From the NCBI RefSeq assembly GCF_024506435.1, contig NZ_JANIET010000001.1, forward strand, positions 3,286,001 through 3,350,000: a DNA stretch of 64,000 bases, given 5' to 3'. The position numbers were made by a program, and so were the translations under genes. The number at the start of each line of letters is the position of its first letter. Within the stretch, counting starts at the first letter, position 1. Under the pieces are notes generated by a model. That model had not been told where the DNA came from. It worked only from the letters and a program-made list of their open reading frames with translations, and made no database searches. Below, in pieces: positions 10,373 to 20,516 of the stretch. This DNA comes from Pantoea trifolii (GTDB lineage Bacteria > Pseudomonadota > Gammaproteobacteria > Enterobacterales > Enterobacteriaceae).

Positions 10373-13266
10373 TGCGCGTCACTCTTCACGGGCAAGGATT
10401 GCTGCAGTTTCTGGACCTCATCCCATGTGGTCCAGCCCGGCAGCTGTGCGTAGTCATCTTTGGTCGCGCCATCATGGCTGCCGCCAATCTGAGAAATCAT
10501 CGCCATGCCTGTTTGTGCTAATACCGCCTGATGGAAGAAGTCGGCCAGACCAGCTGGTGTTAGCTGCTGGATTTGCTCAATCGCTTTTTCACGCGTATCG
10601 AAAGCAAAGTTCTGACGTTTAAAGTCACGGTTAAAGCGGTTCGCCTCTTCATCCAGCGTTTGCGGGCGCTGCTTCATATCGTTAATTAGCGCCTGCTGAT
10701 ACTGGGCAAAATCTTCCGCTTTCATGCTGCGCAGACGCTGTTCCGCCTGCGGATAAAACGCCTGGAAGCGTTGCAGTAAAAACGTCGGCTGCTTGCTGTT
10801 ACTTTGCAGCAGGAAACCGATGCCCCATTGGCGACCAATCGGCATCTGATACGCAAACACCGCGTAGCCGAGCTGCTCTTCGGTACGCAACTGGTTGTAG
10901 AACCAGGGTTGGACGATCTGGCTCAGCATGGTGCTGTTGGCCATGCTTTGATATTCGCTGAAGCCCAACGGCACATACAGCGCGGCCAGCGCCGAATCGG
11001 TGCTACTGCCGGCTTTTTGCAGGTTGGCCTTGATCGCTTTATCCACCGACACATAATCACTGTGCCAGTAGCCGTGACCATCGCTCTGCAACTGCTGCTG
11101 CAGCTCATCGCCGAGCTGTTTCACGCGATCGGCAGAGAGATTGCCCACCACCATCATTTCCGGCGTTGCATGATGAATCAGCGCATCGCGGTAATCGGTG
11201 ACCTCTTTCAGCGTGATGTCCTTCACCAGTTTGCGGCGCGTTTCACGCTGGGTGTAAGGCAGCTGCGACAACATCTGCATCGGCTGAATCGCCTGTTCAA
11301 ACGCTTTGCCCTTCTCTGCCGCCTCCAGTCGATCCAGATACCAGGATTTGGCCTGCTCCAGCTGCTGCTGATCCGGCGTAAAGGTGGCGTAACCTTCCAC
11401 CAGCTTCTTTAGCAATTCCGGAAGACGTTGGGTAAAACCGCTGGCGCTAAACACGATGCCATCATCTTCCCCGGTGGAGAAACTGATGCCGCCAATCGAG
11501 GCTTGCGAATTCAGTTCATCCAGCGCCAGGCTAGAGAGATAGTCATTCAAGCCAAACAGCACCTGCTGGCGCGCATCGCTAATCGCGGATTTGTTACGCA
11601 GCGCCAGGGTGATAGCGGCTTTCGGTTCGCTGGCAAACAGCTGACTTGGCATCCAGTAAATACGCATGCTGTCGCCATTGGTCAGTGCGACCGGATGATC
11701 GTAGGTTTTGCCATCGGCAGGAATGATGGAAAAATCCGACGGAATGTAGGGATTCAGCGTGGGCATCGACAGCTGGAGCTGTGCGGCGCGTTGCTGCCAG
11801 TCGCTGAACTGGGCCTCGCTGATTTTGTCCACCTGATAGGGCGCATTCACAAAGTAGGCCTCTTTGTTATGCGGCTCCTGCGGGCTGATGTACCAGATAC
11901 GCGCGTTCTGCGGCGTCATCTCATCGAGACGCGTTTTGATTGCGGCGGGATCGAACTGATCGGCCAGATACGGCGCATCCAGCGTGTGTTCAACCGGCAC
12001 CCGCAGCATGGTATCCACCAGCCACTCAATGTAATCCATATCGCGGGTAATCGATGGATAACGGAAATCCAGCGCCAGCACGTGGGAGACTTCATCGAAG
12101 TACGCTTTACTGATGCCTTTGCTGCGCAGCATATCGAGGTAATTAAACACCGCAGCGACCACTTCATCGCGCTGCGCAAGACCTTTGTCGGTTAACGAAA
12201 CGCTGATAGCGAAGACGCCGCTATTGCGCTCGGTCATTGGGTCAGCACCGGCGCTGACGCCATCCGCCAGCCCCTGTTTTTGCAGCCAGTCGTTGAGGGT
12301 GTTTTTACTGCGATTGCTGAGAATGTAGCTGATCAGCGTATCGGTTTTACTGCGGAACTGGCCGCTGTTGTTCGGGATACGGAACTCAATTTTTAACTGC
12401 TTGCGCGGCTGCGCGGGCACGTAATGGATAATGATGCCCTTCTGCGCGTCGGTCACCACCGGCACGTCAATCTCTGGCACGGTGGTCTGATGATTAGCCA
12501 CACGACCAAAGGTTTTTGCCGCAATGTCGGCCATCTCGGGTAGCGGTTTGTTGCTGTAGATCACCGCCTTCATCAGATTGGCGGAATAATGGCTGTGATA
12601 AAAGTCGGTCAGCGCCTGATGCAATTTGCTGTCCGGCTTGTCGCTCAACGTATCGAGGTTGCCGCCGGAATAGCGCGAGCCCGGATGCGCGGGATTGAGG
12701 GTTTCTGCGCCCACCTGCGCCATGCGCAAGCCATCGCGTGAGCGAGCCATGGTCAGTTCTGCGTTGACCGCATGGCGCTCACGGTCGGCATTAACCGGAT
12801 CGAGCAACGGTTCAGCAATCGCATCAGCCAGACGATCGACTGCTGGCTGCAGCGCACTGTTTTCCACTTCCAGATAGAACGCCGTGCGATACGACGCGGT
12901 GCTGGCATTGTGGCTGCCGCCATTCTTTTTCAGGAATTCGGCGAGATTATCAGGCTGCGGATAACGCTTTGATCCCATCAACACCATGTGTTCGAGATAG
13001 TGCGCCAAACCCAGTTGCTGATTAGGATCGTCCAGCGAACCAATCGGTAAGGTCAGCGCCGCCAGTGATTTAGGCGCTTCGGCATCCGAGACCAGCAGCA
13101 CGGTCATGCCGTTGTTTAATGTAATCGCCTGGTAACTGCGTGGATCGTGATCGCTTTTACGAATGGTGTCATTGATGGGTTGCCAGCCGCGATCGGTATC
13201 GGCAAAGGCATTCAGCGCTAACGTGCTCAGCAGCAGCGCTCCAATCCAGCGTGCGTAAATCCGCAT
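10369..13266 (-). CDS. ptrA: Protease III (pitrilysin)
   Basis: A periplasmic M16 zinc metalloprotease that degrades small polypeptides. A cleavable Sec signal (about residues 1-22, ending NAFA) is followed by the inverted zinc motif HYLEH (H89, E92, H93). Four M16 half-domains follow in a single 965-residue chain, as in E. coli (962). As in other enterobacteria it lies between recC and recB. Its function has no known link to recombination, so the position probably reflects an ancestral insertion into the rec operon. The stop overlaps the recB start by 4 bp. Confidence 0.96.
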   Translation of the reverse strand: MRIYARWIGALLLSTLALNAFADTDRGWQPINDTIRKSDHDPRSYQAITLNNGMTVLLVSDAEAPKSLAALTLPIGSLDDPNQQLGLAHYLEHMVLMGSKRYPQPDNLAEFLKKNGGSHNASTASYRTAFYLEVENSALQPAVDRLADAIAEPLLDPVNADRERHAVNAELTMARSRDGLRMAQVGAETLNPAHPGSRYSGGNLDTLSDKPDSKLHQALTDFYHSHYSANLMKAVIYSNKPLPEMADIAAKTFGRVANHQTTVPEIDVPVVTDAQKGIIIHYVPAQPRKQLKIEFRIPNNSGQFRSKTDTLISYILSNRSKNTLNDWLQKQGLADGVSAGADPMTERNSGVFAISVSLTDKGLAQRDEVVAAVFNYLDMLRSKGISKAYFDEVSHVLALDFRYPSITRDMDYIEWLVDTMLRVPVEHTLDAPYLADQFDPAAIKTRLDEMTPQNARIWYISPQEPHNKEAYFVNAPYQVDKISEAQFSDWQQRAAQLQLSMPTLNPYIPSDFSIIPADGKTYDHPVALTNGDSMRIYWMPSQLFASEPKAAITLALRNKSAISDARQQVLFGLNDYLSSLALDELNSQASIGGISFSTGEDDGIVFSASGFTQRLPELLKKLVEGYATFTPDQQQLEQAKSWYLDRLEAAEKGKAFEQAIQPMQMLSQLPYTQRETRRKLVKDITLKEVTDYRDALIHHATPEMMVVGNLSADRVKQLGDELQQQLQSDGHGYWHSDYVSVDKAIKANLQKAGSSTDSALAALYVPLGFSEYQSMANSTMLSQIVQPWFYNQLRTEEQLGYAVFAYQMPIGRQWGIGFLLQSNSKQPTFLLQRFQAFYPQAEQRLRSMKAEDFAQYQQALINDMKQRPQTLDEEANRFNRDFKRQNFAFDTREKAIEQIQQLTPAGLADFFHQAVLAQTGMAMISQIGGSHDGATKDDYAQLPGWTTWDEVQKLQQSLPVKSDAQ

Positions 13267-13373
13267 TTAAACCCCTTACGTTACCCTTTTCCGCTTGCTG
13301 TGTGCCCAGCGGTGAAATAGACAAACTTTCTTATCGTGTCAGGAACAACCTCAAACGAGGCCGTATTCCCTTG

Positions 13374-16300
13374 CTATTCATCATTTTGATGCGCCAGGCG
13401 CACCGGCAAATACCATTGGCGTGCGGCGGCAGTTATCGCATGCACGGCATCATCATCCAATGAGCGACTCAGGCGCTGCAGATAGGGATCGCTGCCCTCG
13501 CCTTCCACCTGGAAACCACCCTGCCAGGCTTGCAGCAATTTGTTAAGTGCCTTTTTCTGCGTTGCTTCGTCTTCCAGCAACTGCTGCGACTTACTGTCAA
13601 AGCTGGCTTCCAGCCAGGCTCCGCCGGATTTATTCAGCAGCATCAGCGGCTGGACTAATCCAGCCTGATAACCCGCAACATACTCATTCAGTAGCGACAG
13701 CGCCTGTTCCGCAGGCAGCGCCGCGAAGCGCCAGTGACTCTGTTTACGACCGTACATGCGGCTTTCACCGCTGCCGCCCAATGCGCAATACACCAGATGT
13801 TCCAGCCATAGCAGCAGGCCATCATTCATGTTGAGCACGCCCGGACGCCAGCGCAGCAGGCCATCAGCTTGCACCTGCGTCAGCCAACCGGTCAATTGCA
13901 CTGCGCCGAGCGTCAGATTGATTTCCCAACTTTCGGCGGGCTGGCGTTGACCACTCACCTCGACTGCCACTTCCAGCATCTCTTCGGTCTGGCTCTGCCA
14001 GAAAAGTTCCCCGAACGCGCCGTAAGGCAGATTGCCTGCCGCGCGATGGCGCGCATACAGTTGCGCCGGATCGTCACCGTTGACCAGCGTATTCAGTAAT
14101 TGGGCGTTGATTTGGTAGCGTTCGAGGCTATCAGGCGCGAACGGTTCGCTGTCGGGCAGTTCGCTCTCTTCCATCCAGAAAGCCACACCCAAGCGCTGCT
14201 GGAACCATGCGCGCACCGGATGACGCCAGAAGCGCAGCAGTTGCTCCAGCGACAAGGTTTCTAACGGTGCAGGCGGCAAAGGCTGTACAAAATCCGGCTG
14301 TGCCACGCCGCTGCCGCTGGCCGCTGGCAGCCACTCCGCAGCAAAGCTTTGCCCGGGTGCGCCCGGTTGGAAGTTCTCTGCGGCAAACGGCATGCGGCTG
14401 TGCAGCTTTTGCAGATGGTCGCGCACGCGTTGCTCACTGATATCGGGTTCAAGTGCTTCATCCTCCGGCAGACGGAAGCTTTGTCCCAGATAATCCACCA
14501 GCTCGCTCACTAATACCGATGGATAGCGCTCCGTGTTGTCCTGAATCGCCCGGCCAATGTAGCTGATATAGAGCTGCTGCTGCGCCGAGATCAGCGCTTC
14601 GAGGAACAGATAGCGGTCATCATCGCGGCGGCTACGGTCGCCTTTGCGCATCTGTTGCTGCATCAGGTCGAAACCAAGCGGCGCTAAGGTGCGCGGATAG
14701 ACGCCATCGTTCATGCCCAGCAAACACACCACTTTGAAGGGAATCGAACGCATCGGCATCAGCGTACAGAAGTTGATGGGACCGGCGAGAAAACGTTGGC
14801 TGATGCGCTGTTGATCGAGGCGCGAACGCAGCTCATCGCGTAGCAGCGTAACCGGAATCGGCTGTTGATACGCCGCCTGCATGCCCTGTTCGATAATCTG
14901 TTTCCACTGCGTTTCCACCAGCAGTAGCGCGGCTTCACTTTCGGCGTCTCCGCTAAAGAAGCACTCAATCAGCTCACGGCACAGCGGCTGCCACTCTGCC
15001 AGCGTGCGTTCTTCTGCCAGACGCGCACGCCACTCTTCCAGTCGCGATAGCAGTTCAGCCAGATGACCCGCCAGTTCAGCGATCAAACCCCTGGATTCGT
15101 CATAAGGCAGAATCCCTTGCCAGTCACCGTTGCGGCTCTCCAGCGCATAGCCGAGCAGCATGCGCTGCAGGCCAAAGCGCCAGGTGTGTTGTCCGGTTAC
15201 CGGCAGCGCCAGCGCTTCTACGCTGGCATCATCCAATCCCCAGCGAATGCCGGACTCCATCACCCAACGGCGCAGCAGTCGCAGCCCGCTTTCATCTACC
15301 GAGAAGCGCTGTGCCAGCGCGGGAACCTCAAGCAGCGCCAGCACATCTTCGGAGGCAAAGCGACTTTCAGGCAGCGACAGCAAGCTGAGCAGCGCCAGAA
15401 TCGCCGGATGCGCCTGACTGGCGCGGCGGTCGGAAATGGCGAACGGCAAATAGCGTTCGCTCGGCGCGCTGGCAAAAGCGGCCTGAATAAAAGGGGCGTA
15501 ACTGTCGATATCCGCCACCATCACGATGATGTCGCGCGGCTTGAGTTCGGGATTGGCTTCCATCAGCGTGAGCAGATGATCCTGCAGCACTTCAACTTCA
15601 CGCTGGGCGCTATGACACACCTGCAGCGTGATCGAGCGATCTTCCGGATCAAGCAGGCGTTTCTCGGCGCTGTTCGCCAATTCTCCCGCATTAAGACCAA
15701 TGACCGCTCTATCGTCCAGATTGAGCAGATCCGCTTGCAAGCTGTGCAGCAGATTGTCTTGTGGCATCTCAACGAAGGCATCAATGTCGTTGGCAGCGGA
15801 TTCCATCTGGCTCAGCAGAAACAGATTATCGCGCCCCAGTTTGCCCCATGATGCCAGCAGCGGATTGGTTAGCTGCTGCTCGCCGATGTCGTTAAACAAT
15901 GCCGGCGCGCTGGCTGGATCGCGGAACAGCGGCTGCAGCTCGTCCGATTGTATGCGGCGACGCTGGCGGCTTTGCAGCTTCGCCAGAAAAGCATAATCCT
16001 GAATGTCGCCCCAATAGTGACGGCAGGGGTTGGTGAACAGCAGATGGATATCAATGTGCCGACCCAGCGCTTCCAGTGCCTGCAGATAGACCGGAGGCAG
16101 CGCGGAAATACCGCAAATAAACACGCGTTGCGGCAAGCCTGCCGGCGGCGTTTGCGCCTGTTCCAGCTTTTGGATGAAGCGCGCATAGAGATTGGCGCGA
16201 TGCCACATCGGCTGACCCAGGCTTTCGGTGAAGTTGACCAGATCGCACCACAGCGGTGCCTGCCACTGCTGCGATTCGCCCAAGCCATCAATCAGTTCAC

Positions 16301-16754
16301 CGCGCTCCCAGCTGTTGAGCCAGTCCGAGCGATACACCAGATATTGGTCAAACAGGTCAGCAACACGGGCGCTGAGCTGATACAGCTTGCGCTTATCGTC
16401 ATCATCATTGAGGTAGTGACGCAGCGGCTGGAATGCGTCCTGCTCCAGCAAAGTTGGCAAGCGATGCATCAGCTTCCAGCTCATGCTGGCTTTGGTAAAG
16501 GCGCTCTCTTCAGGAATATCGGGCAGCACCTTGACGAACATGTTCCAGATGAAGCTGGCAGGCAGCGGGAAATCGATGTTGGCGGCAATGCCGAAACTGT
16601 TAGCCAGCTCCATTTGCAGCCACTGCGCCATGCCTGGGCTTTGTACCAGCACCTGCTCAGCCGCCAGCGGGTCGGCCAGCGGTTGATTTTCAATCAGAAT
16701 TCCTGCCAGATTCTTCAACAGATCAAGCTGATTTGAGTGATAGACCCGGAACAT
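13374..16754 (-). CDS. recC: Exodeoxyribonuclease V subunit RecC
   Basis: RecC is the Chi-recognition and scaffold subunit of RecBCD. The start used here is the ATG at 16754, preceded by AGGAGAAAT. The protein then begins MFRVYHSNQ, as the family does; an in-frame start 18 codons upstream would add residues with no counterpart. Visible family segments include FGIAANIDFPLPASFIWNMF, LFDQYLVYR, NPLLASWGKLGRDNLFLLS, DIIVMVADIDSY and RSIPFKVVCLLGMNDGVYPR. Length is 1126 aa (E. coli 1122). A 107-bp gap separates it from ptrA, so ptrA may have its own promoter. Confidence 0.97.
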   Translation of the reverse strand: MFRVYHSNQLDLLKNLAGILIENQPLADPLAAEQVLVQSPGMAQWLQMELANSFGIAANIDFPLPASFIWNMFVKVLPDIPEESAFTKASMSWKLMHRLPTLLEQDAFQPLRHYLNDDDDKRKLYQLSARVADLFDQYLVYRSDWLNSWERGELIDGLGESQQWQAPLWCDLVNFTESLGQPMWHRANLYARFIQKLEQAQTPPAGLPQRVFICGISALPPVYLQALEALGRHIDIHLLFTNPCRHYWGDIQDYAFLAKLQSRQRRRIQSDELQPLFRDPASAPALFNDIGEQQLTNPLLASWGKLGRDNLFLLSQMESAANDIDAFVEMPQDNLLHSLQADLLNLDDRAVIGLNAGELANSAEKRLLDPEDRSITLQVCHSAQREVEVLQDHLLTLMEANPELKPRDIIVMVADIDSYAPFIQAAFASAPSERYLPFAISDRRASQAHPAILALLSLLSLPESRFASEDVLALLEVPALAQRFSVDESGLRLLRRWVMESGIRWGLDDASVEALALPVTGQHTWRFGLQRMLLGYALESRNGDWQGILPYDESRGLIAELAGHLAELLSRLEEWRARLAEERTLAEWQPLCRELIECFFSGDAESEAALLLVETQWKQIIEQGMQAAYQQPIPVTLLRDELRSRLDQQRISQRFLAGPINFCTLMPMRSIPFKVVCLLGMNDGVYPRTLAPLGFDLMQQQMRKGDRSRRDDDRYLFLEALISAQQQLYISYIGRAIQDNTERYPSVLVSELVDYLGQSFRLPEDEALEPDISEQRVRDHLQKLHSRMPFAAENFQPGAPGQSFAAEWLPAASGSGVAQPDFVQPLPPAPLETLSLEQLLRFWRHPVRAWFQQRLGVAFWMEESELPDSEPFAPDSLERYQINAQLLNTLVNGDDPAQLYARHRAAGNLPYGAFGELFWQSQTEEMLEVAVEVSGQRQPAESWEINLTLGAVQLTGWLTQVQADGLLRWRPGVLNMNDGLLLWLEHLVYCALGGSGESRMYGRKQSHWRFAALPAEQALSLLNEYVAGYQAGLVQPLMLLNKSGGAWLEASFDSKSQQLLEDEATQKKALNKLLQAWQGGFQVEGEGSDPYLQRLSRSLDDDAVHAITAAARQWYLPVRLAHQNDE

Positions 16755-16823
16755 ATTTCTCCTAAACACAAGACAACAACGCAGCCGAGCCACTCTACCG
16801 TTTATCACCTGCGATGCCTACCG

Positions 16824-17165
16824 CTAGTGGCAATTGAGCTGCGCCAGTGAGGCGGAACGCTGCTGTGGACCCGTAACCGTCACGCGCTCCAGCGTACAGC
16901 CGCCCGCCAGGCTCTGCTGCTGGCGCTGATTCTGCCATCCCTCAACCTCACGTCCAAGCAACGCCTGACCGGCAACACGCCACGCCTGTCGCTGCTGCCA
17001 CTGCTGGCTAAAACCCAGCGCCAGCGCGCGATGATATTGCAGCAAGGTGCTGATGGTCATCGCCAACATCAGCATCGCCACCAGTGTTTCTGCGAGGCTA
17101 AAGCCCTGCTGCTTCTGGCTGGCACAGCGCCGGCTGCGACAGCGGACAGTAATCGATCCAGCCAT
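16824..17165 (-). CDS. ppdC: Minor pseudopilin-type protein PpdC
   Basis: A prepilin-like protein with the type IV prepilin peptidase site G/FSLAE followed by a hydrophobic helix (TLVAMLMLAMTISTLLQ). The rest is short, Gln-rich and ends with a Cys pair (GGC and NCH). The nearest in-frame start before the cleavage site is the ATG at 17165. It gives a leader of about 20 residues and a 68-bp overlap with ygdB; an earlier start would lengthen the leader further. It probably acts as a minor pseudopilin priming a type IV pilus or type II-like fibre. No major pilin or assembly gene is in the window. Confidence 0.82.
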   Translation of the reverse strand: MAGSITVRCRSRRCASQKQQGFSLAETLVAMLMLAMTISTLLQYHRALALGFSQQWQQRQAWRVAGQALLGREVEGWQNQRQQQSLAGGCTLERVTVTGPQQRSASLAQLNCH

Positions 17166-17520
17166 GCGCTTGCCGCTGTGGTTGCGTGTTGGGAATTGAT
17201 ACCCAACGATAGAGCCACAGCGCGCGCCCTTCTCCATGTCCCGATAACAACGCATTGTCATCCTCCATCCGTAGCAGGCAGCTTTGCCACTGCTCTGCTG
17301 TCCATTGCTGACATTGCCAGCCGGTGGCCTGCGGCCAGTTTTGCACGCTGCCCCACTCTAACGCCGCCTGCGCCTGCCAGAAATCCTGGCCGTGCAGTTG
17401 CTCGTCAGCCACTAATACCATGCTTTGCGAAAGCTGCGTTCGCGTGGCGTGTAGCGTCAATCCGCCCATCAGTAACATCATCAGCACCATGCCCAGCGTG
17501 CTATTGCCGCGCTGCTTCAC
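17098..17520 (-). CDS. ygdB: YgdB family protein (DUF2509), pseudopilin operon
   Basis: A 140-residue protein with a short N-terminal hydrophobic segment (STLGMVLMMLLMGGL) resembling a PilX-type minor pilin, but without a clear G/F prepilin site. Cysteines and the WIDYCPLSQPALC segment match the C-terminus of YgdB. The start is GTG and overlaps the ppdB stop by 4 bp (GTGA). Its position in ppdA-ppdB-ygdB-ppdC supports the name more strongly than sequence alone. The molecular role is unknown; PilX-like priming of fibre assembly is inferred. Confidence 0.82.
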   Translation of the reverse strand: MKQRGNSTLGMVLMMLLMGGLTLHATRTQLSQSMVLVADEQLHGQDFWQAQAALEWGSVQNWPQATGWQCQQWTAEQWQSCLLRMEDDNALLSGHGEGRALWLYRWVSIPNTQPQRQAHGWIDYCPLSQPALCQPEAAGL

Positions 17521-18056
17521 AGATTGATTCCTTCAATCCAGTTTTCCAGTTCTACGCTTTGGCTGTCAGCGTGTCCCGCCAGTTGCAGCACCAGACGCGT
17601 TCCCTGCCGCTCAAGCTTGAAGGTATCGATGGTGAGAAACGCCGGATCGGAGAGTTTCTCCCAACCGCTGCTGTTGCACTCATCCACGCCACGCTGCATT
17701 TCAAGCTGTCCGCTGCGCAGCCGATAGCCGTAATAGTCACTTTCGCTGTGGCCCACGCCTTCCCAGCGCCCGTTGCTGTTCTCATCCCAGCGCAGTAAAA
17801 CGCAACTGCCGCTGGCGGCAATCGTTAGCGCCGAACCGCTGCACTGGCCGTGACAATAGCCGGCTCGGCGCAGCGCTTTATGCAGCGTATTGACGATCTG
17901 CTGCAGCTCCTGCTGTAACTGCACGCGCTGTTGCAGGCGCAGATTCTGCTCCAGCAGCAGCGGTAAAAATCGCCCGACGCTGATCATCAGTACCGCGCCT
18001 ATCGCCATGGCAATCAGCATCTCCAGCAGGCTGAATCCACGTTGCGCTATTCGCAT
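17517..18056 (-). CDS. ppdB: Prepilin peptidase-dependent protein B
   Basis: A 179-residue PilW/GspJ-type minor pseudopilin. The leader MRIAQR-G/FSLLEMLIAMAIG holds a canonical type IV prepilin cleavage site with Glu at +5, followed by the transmembrane helix. The mature part contains cysteine pairs (YCHGQC, ASGSC, DEC) that could form disulfides. It overlaps ppdA by 10 bp and ygdB by 4 bp, consistent with one operon. Confidence 0.88.
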   Translation of the reverse strand: MRIAQRGFSLLEMLIAMAIGAVLMISVGRFLPLLLEQNLRLQQRVQLQQELQQIVNTLHKALRRAGYCHGQCSGSALTIAASGSCVLLRWDENSNGRWEGVGHSESDYYGYRLRSGQLEMQRGVDECNSSGWEKLSDPAFLTIDTFKLERQGTRLVLQLAGHADSQSVELENWIEGINL

Positions 18057-18517
18057 CCTTTTTCTCCCGGCTGGCAGGCGCGGATGCGCGCTCTGGCGGA
18101 GATGATTAAGCGCCAGCGCCCCGCCGCACTGGCGAGATCGATGCTGCCAGGACGCGCAACATCACGCCGTCCGTAAAAACCGACGTCGCCGGTGATGGCG
18201 ACAAGGCGCACGCTGTCGTGCGGCGGTTTAAATAACCAGCGCGAGGGCAATGCGCAGCCTTCTGCCGGTTTGGCTCCCGCGCCAAGACAACCGTTTTCAC
18301 CGCTTTGTAACCACAGCGTGAGATCGCGATTGTGCCAGTTTGCATGGGCGCGCAGGCGCAGCAGAAATCCCTGCAGTTGCAGTACGCTGTCGCGCAGCTG
18401 TTGATACTGCTGCCAGCGCTGCCAACCATGCAGCGCGCCAACGCTGAGTATGCCGGCGATCACCATCACCAATAGCAGTTCGGGCAAGGTGAAGCCGTGG
18501 TTATCGTTTCTGTTCAT
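18047..18517 (-). CDS. ppdA: Prepilin peptidase-dependent protein A
   Basis: A GspH/FimT-type minor pseudopilin with the leader MNRNDNH-G/FTLPELLLVMVIAGI. The ATG at 18517 gives 156 residues, the length of E. coli PpdA, and a seven-residue leader. An upstream in-frame start 12 codons earlier is less likely. It is the first gene of the four-gene pseudopilin operon downstream of thyA, as in E. coli. Confidence 0.88.
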   Translation of the reverse strand: MNRNDNHGFTLPELLLVMVIAGILSVGALHGWQRWQQYQQLRDSVLQLQGFLLRLRAHANWHNRDLTLWLQSGENGCLGAGAKPAEGCALPSRWLFKPPHDSVRLVAITGDVGFYGRRDVARPGSIDLASAAGRWRLIISARARIRACQPGEKGCE

Positions 18518-18696
18518 GGCGGGTAATGTGCCCAGCGGCATGAGGTTGAACAAGCTTGGGAAATCAGCGTTGGGAAACGTTGCGCAGGGAATCGGGTGAG
18601 GTGTGCAGTGGGATACAGCGTTTTGTGAGGCGGATTCAGGATTGAGGTGCGGTTGGAGAGTGAGATGCGGTGAGGATTGAGGTGCGGGTGAGTAGA

Positions 18697-18716
18697 GGTC
18701 GCCATGAATGGCGACC
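18697..18716. repeat. GGTCGCCAT-type palindrome downstream of thyA
   Basis: The perfect hairpin GGTCGCCATGAATGGCGACC has a CCTAC tail and lies 15 bp beyond the thyA stop. Just before it, between ppdA and thyA, a 15-bp direct repeat AGGATTGAGGTGCGG occurs twice (18638-18652 and 18673-18687). Confidence 0.8.
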
Positions 18717-18730
18717 CTACGAGTGTGGTG

Positions 18731-19525
18731 TTAAATTGCGACGGGCGCTTTAATCGCGGGATGCGGATCGTAGCCTTCAATCTCGAAATCATCGAACTGA
18801 TAATCAAAGATAGAGGCCGGTTTACGCTTGATCACCAGCTTCGGCAACGGACGCGGTTCGCGCGTTAACTGCAGGCGTGCTTGCTCTAAATGGTTGCTGT
18901 ACAGATGGGTATCGCCACCGGTCCAGACAAAATCGCCCACTTCGAGATCGCACTGCTGCGCCACCATATGCACCAGCAGCGCGTAGCTGGCGATGTTGAA
19001 TGGCAGACCAAGGAAGATATCGCACGAACGCTGATAGAGCTGGCAAGAGAGCTTGCCGTTCGCCACGTAGAACTGGAAGAAGGCGTGGCAAGGTGCCAGC
19101 GCCATTTGATCCAGCTCGCCCACGTTCCACGCCGAGACGATGATGCGGCGCGAATCCGGGTCACGCTTCAACTGCTCAATCACTTTACTGATTTGATCAA
19201 TCTCTTCGCCCGACGCGCTGCCCCAGCTGCGCCACTGCTTGCCATACACCGGACCAAGATCGCCATTATCATCTGCCCATTCGTCCCAGATGGTGACCTT
19301 GTTCTCTTTCAGGTAACCGATGTTGGTCTCACCTTTCAGGAACCACAGCAGCTCATGAATGATCGAGCGCAGGTGCACTTTCTTGGTGGTAACCAGCGGA
19401 AAACCGTCCTGCAAATTGAAACGCATCTGGTGGCCAAAGATCGAGAGAGTGCCGGTGCCGGTACGGTCGGCCTTTTCAGCGCCTTCATTCAGCACATGTT
19501 GCATTAGGTCCAGATACTGTTTCAT
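18731..19525 (-). CDS. thyA: Thymidylate synthase
   Basis: ThyA methylates dUMP to dTMP using 5,10-methylenetetrahydrofolate. The 264-residue protein has the same length as E. coli ThyA. It carries the nucleophile C146 in [12 protein letters not shown], the dUMP-phosphate arginines in [13 protein letters not shown], and [17 protein letters not shown]. The C-terminus ends in APVAI, the family's conserved closing segment. Its ATG overlaps the lgt stop by 4 bp. Confidence 0.98.
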   Translation of the reverse strand: MKQYLDLMQHVLNEGAEKADRTGTGTLSIFGHQMRFNLQDGFPLVTTKKVHLRSIIHELLWFLKGETNIGYLKENKVTIWDEWADDNGDLGPVYGKQWRSWGSASGEEIDQISKVIEQLKRDPDSRRIIVSAWNVGELDQMALAPCHAFFQFYVANGKLSCQLYQRSCDIFLGLPFNIASYALLVHMVAQQCDLEVGDFVWTGGDTHLYSNHLEQARLQLTREPRPLPKLVIKRKPASIFDYQFDDFEIEGYDPHPAIKAPVAI

Positions 19526-20403
19526 TTTACCTCACGAGTTTGTTGCTGCGGGCGACGACGATACGCCCAGATCATCATAATCACACCGGCCAGAATCATT
19601 GGGATCGACAAAATCTGTCCCATGCTGACGCCGCCTTCAAACAGGCCAAGCTGCGCATCCGGCTGACGGAAGAACTCCACGATAATGCGGAATGCGCCGT
19701 AGCCAATCAGGAACAGGCCCGAGACGCTGCCCATTGGGCGCGGCTTGCGGATAAACAGGTTGAGAATGATGAACAGCACGATACCTTCGAGGCACAGCTC
19801 ATACAGCTGTGACGCATGACGCGGTAGTACGCCGTAGGTGTTCAGCAACTCCTGGTACTGCGGATTGTTGGCCGCCAGCGCGATATCTTCGCTGCGTGAA
19901 CCCGGGAACAACATCGCGTATTTGAAATCGGGCGCCACGCGGCCCCACAGTTCGCCATTGATGAAGTTACCGAGACGACCGGCACCCAAACCAAACGGGA
20001 TCAGCGGTGCAATGAAATCCGCCACCTGGAAGAAAGTACGCTTGGTGCGGCGTGCGAAGATCAGCATCACCACAATCACACCAATCAGGCCGCCGTGGAA
20101 CGACATGCCGCCATCCCAGACCTTAAACAGATACAGCGGATTTTCCAGGAACAGCGGCAGGTTGTAGAACAACACATAGCCGATACGTCCACCGAGGAAT
20201 ACGCCGAGGAAGCCCGCATACAGCAGGTTTTCCACTTCCTCTTTTTTCCAGCCGCTGCCAGGTTTGTTGGCGCGTCGCGTCGCCAGCCACATGGCAAATA
20301 CAAAGCCCACCAGATACATCAAGCCGTACCAGTGAAGCGAAACCGGTCCGATAGAGAAAATTACCGGATCGAATTGGGGAAACGAAATGTAGCCGTCAGT
20401 CAT
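19522..20403 (-). CDS. lgt: Prolipoprotein diacylglyceryl transferase
   Basis: This inner-membrane enzyme transfers diacylglycerol from phosphatidylglycerol to the lipobox cysteine of prolipoproteins. The 293-residue polytopic protein has the essential H103 in SFHGGLIG and the Lgt signature [14 protein letters not shown] (142-155, with R143). Several lipoproteins encoded in this window (MltA, YgdR-like, two OMFs, the AcrA-like protein, the serine protease) would be its substrates. It is coupled to thyA by a 4-bp overlap. Confidence 0.97.
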   Translation of the reverse strand: MTDGYISFPQFDPVIFSIGPVSLHWYGLMYLVGFVFAMWLATRRANKPGSGWKKEEVENLLYAGFLGVFLGGRIGYVLFYNLPLFLENPLYLFKVWDGGMSFHGGLIGVIVVMLIFARRTKRTFFQVADFIAPLIPFGLGAGRLGNFINGELWGRVAPDFKYAMLFPGSRSEDIALAANNPQYQELLNTYGVLPRHASQLYELCLEGIVLFIILNLFIRKPRPMGSVSGLFLIGYGAFRIIVEFFRQPDAQLGLFEGGVSMGQILSIPMILAGVIMMIWAYRRRPQQQTREVK

Positions 20404-20516
20404 CTTTCACCACTGTTTTTTTCTGCCCTGAAACGGGTCTGGCTAAGGGTTCACATAATAAAAGGCCGCGCATAATAGCACAGCCACGTTTAACACAGGT
20501 CGCGAAGATGTAACCG

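Noticed and set aside
16755..16808. Upstream in-frame start for recC adding 18 residues
   Set aside because: The added residues do not resemble RecC; the ATG at 16754 has a good AGGAG site and fits the family start.
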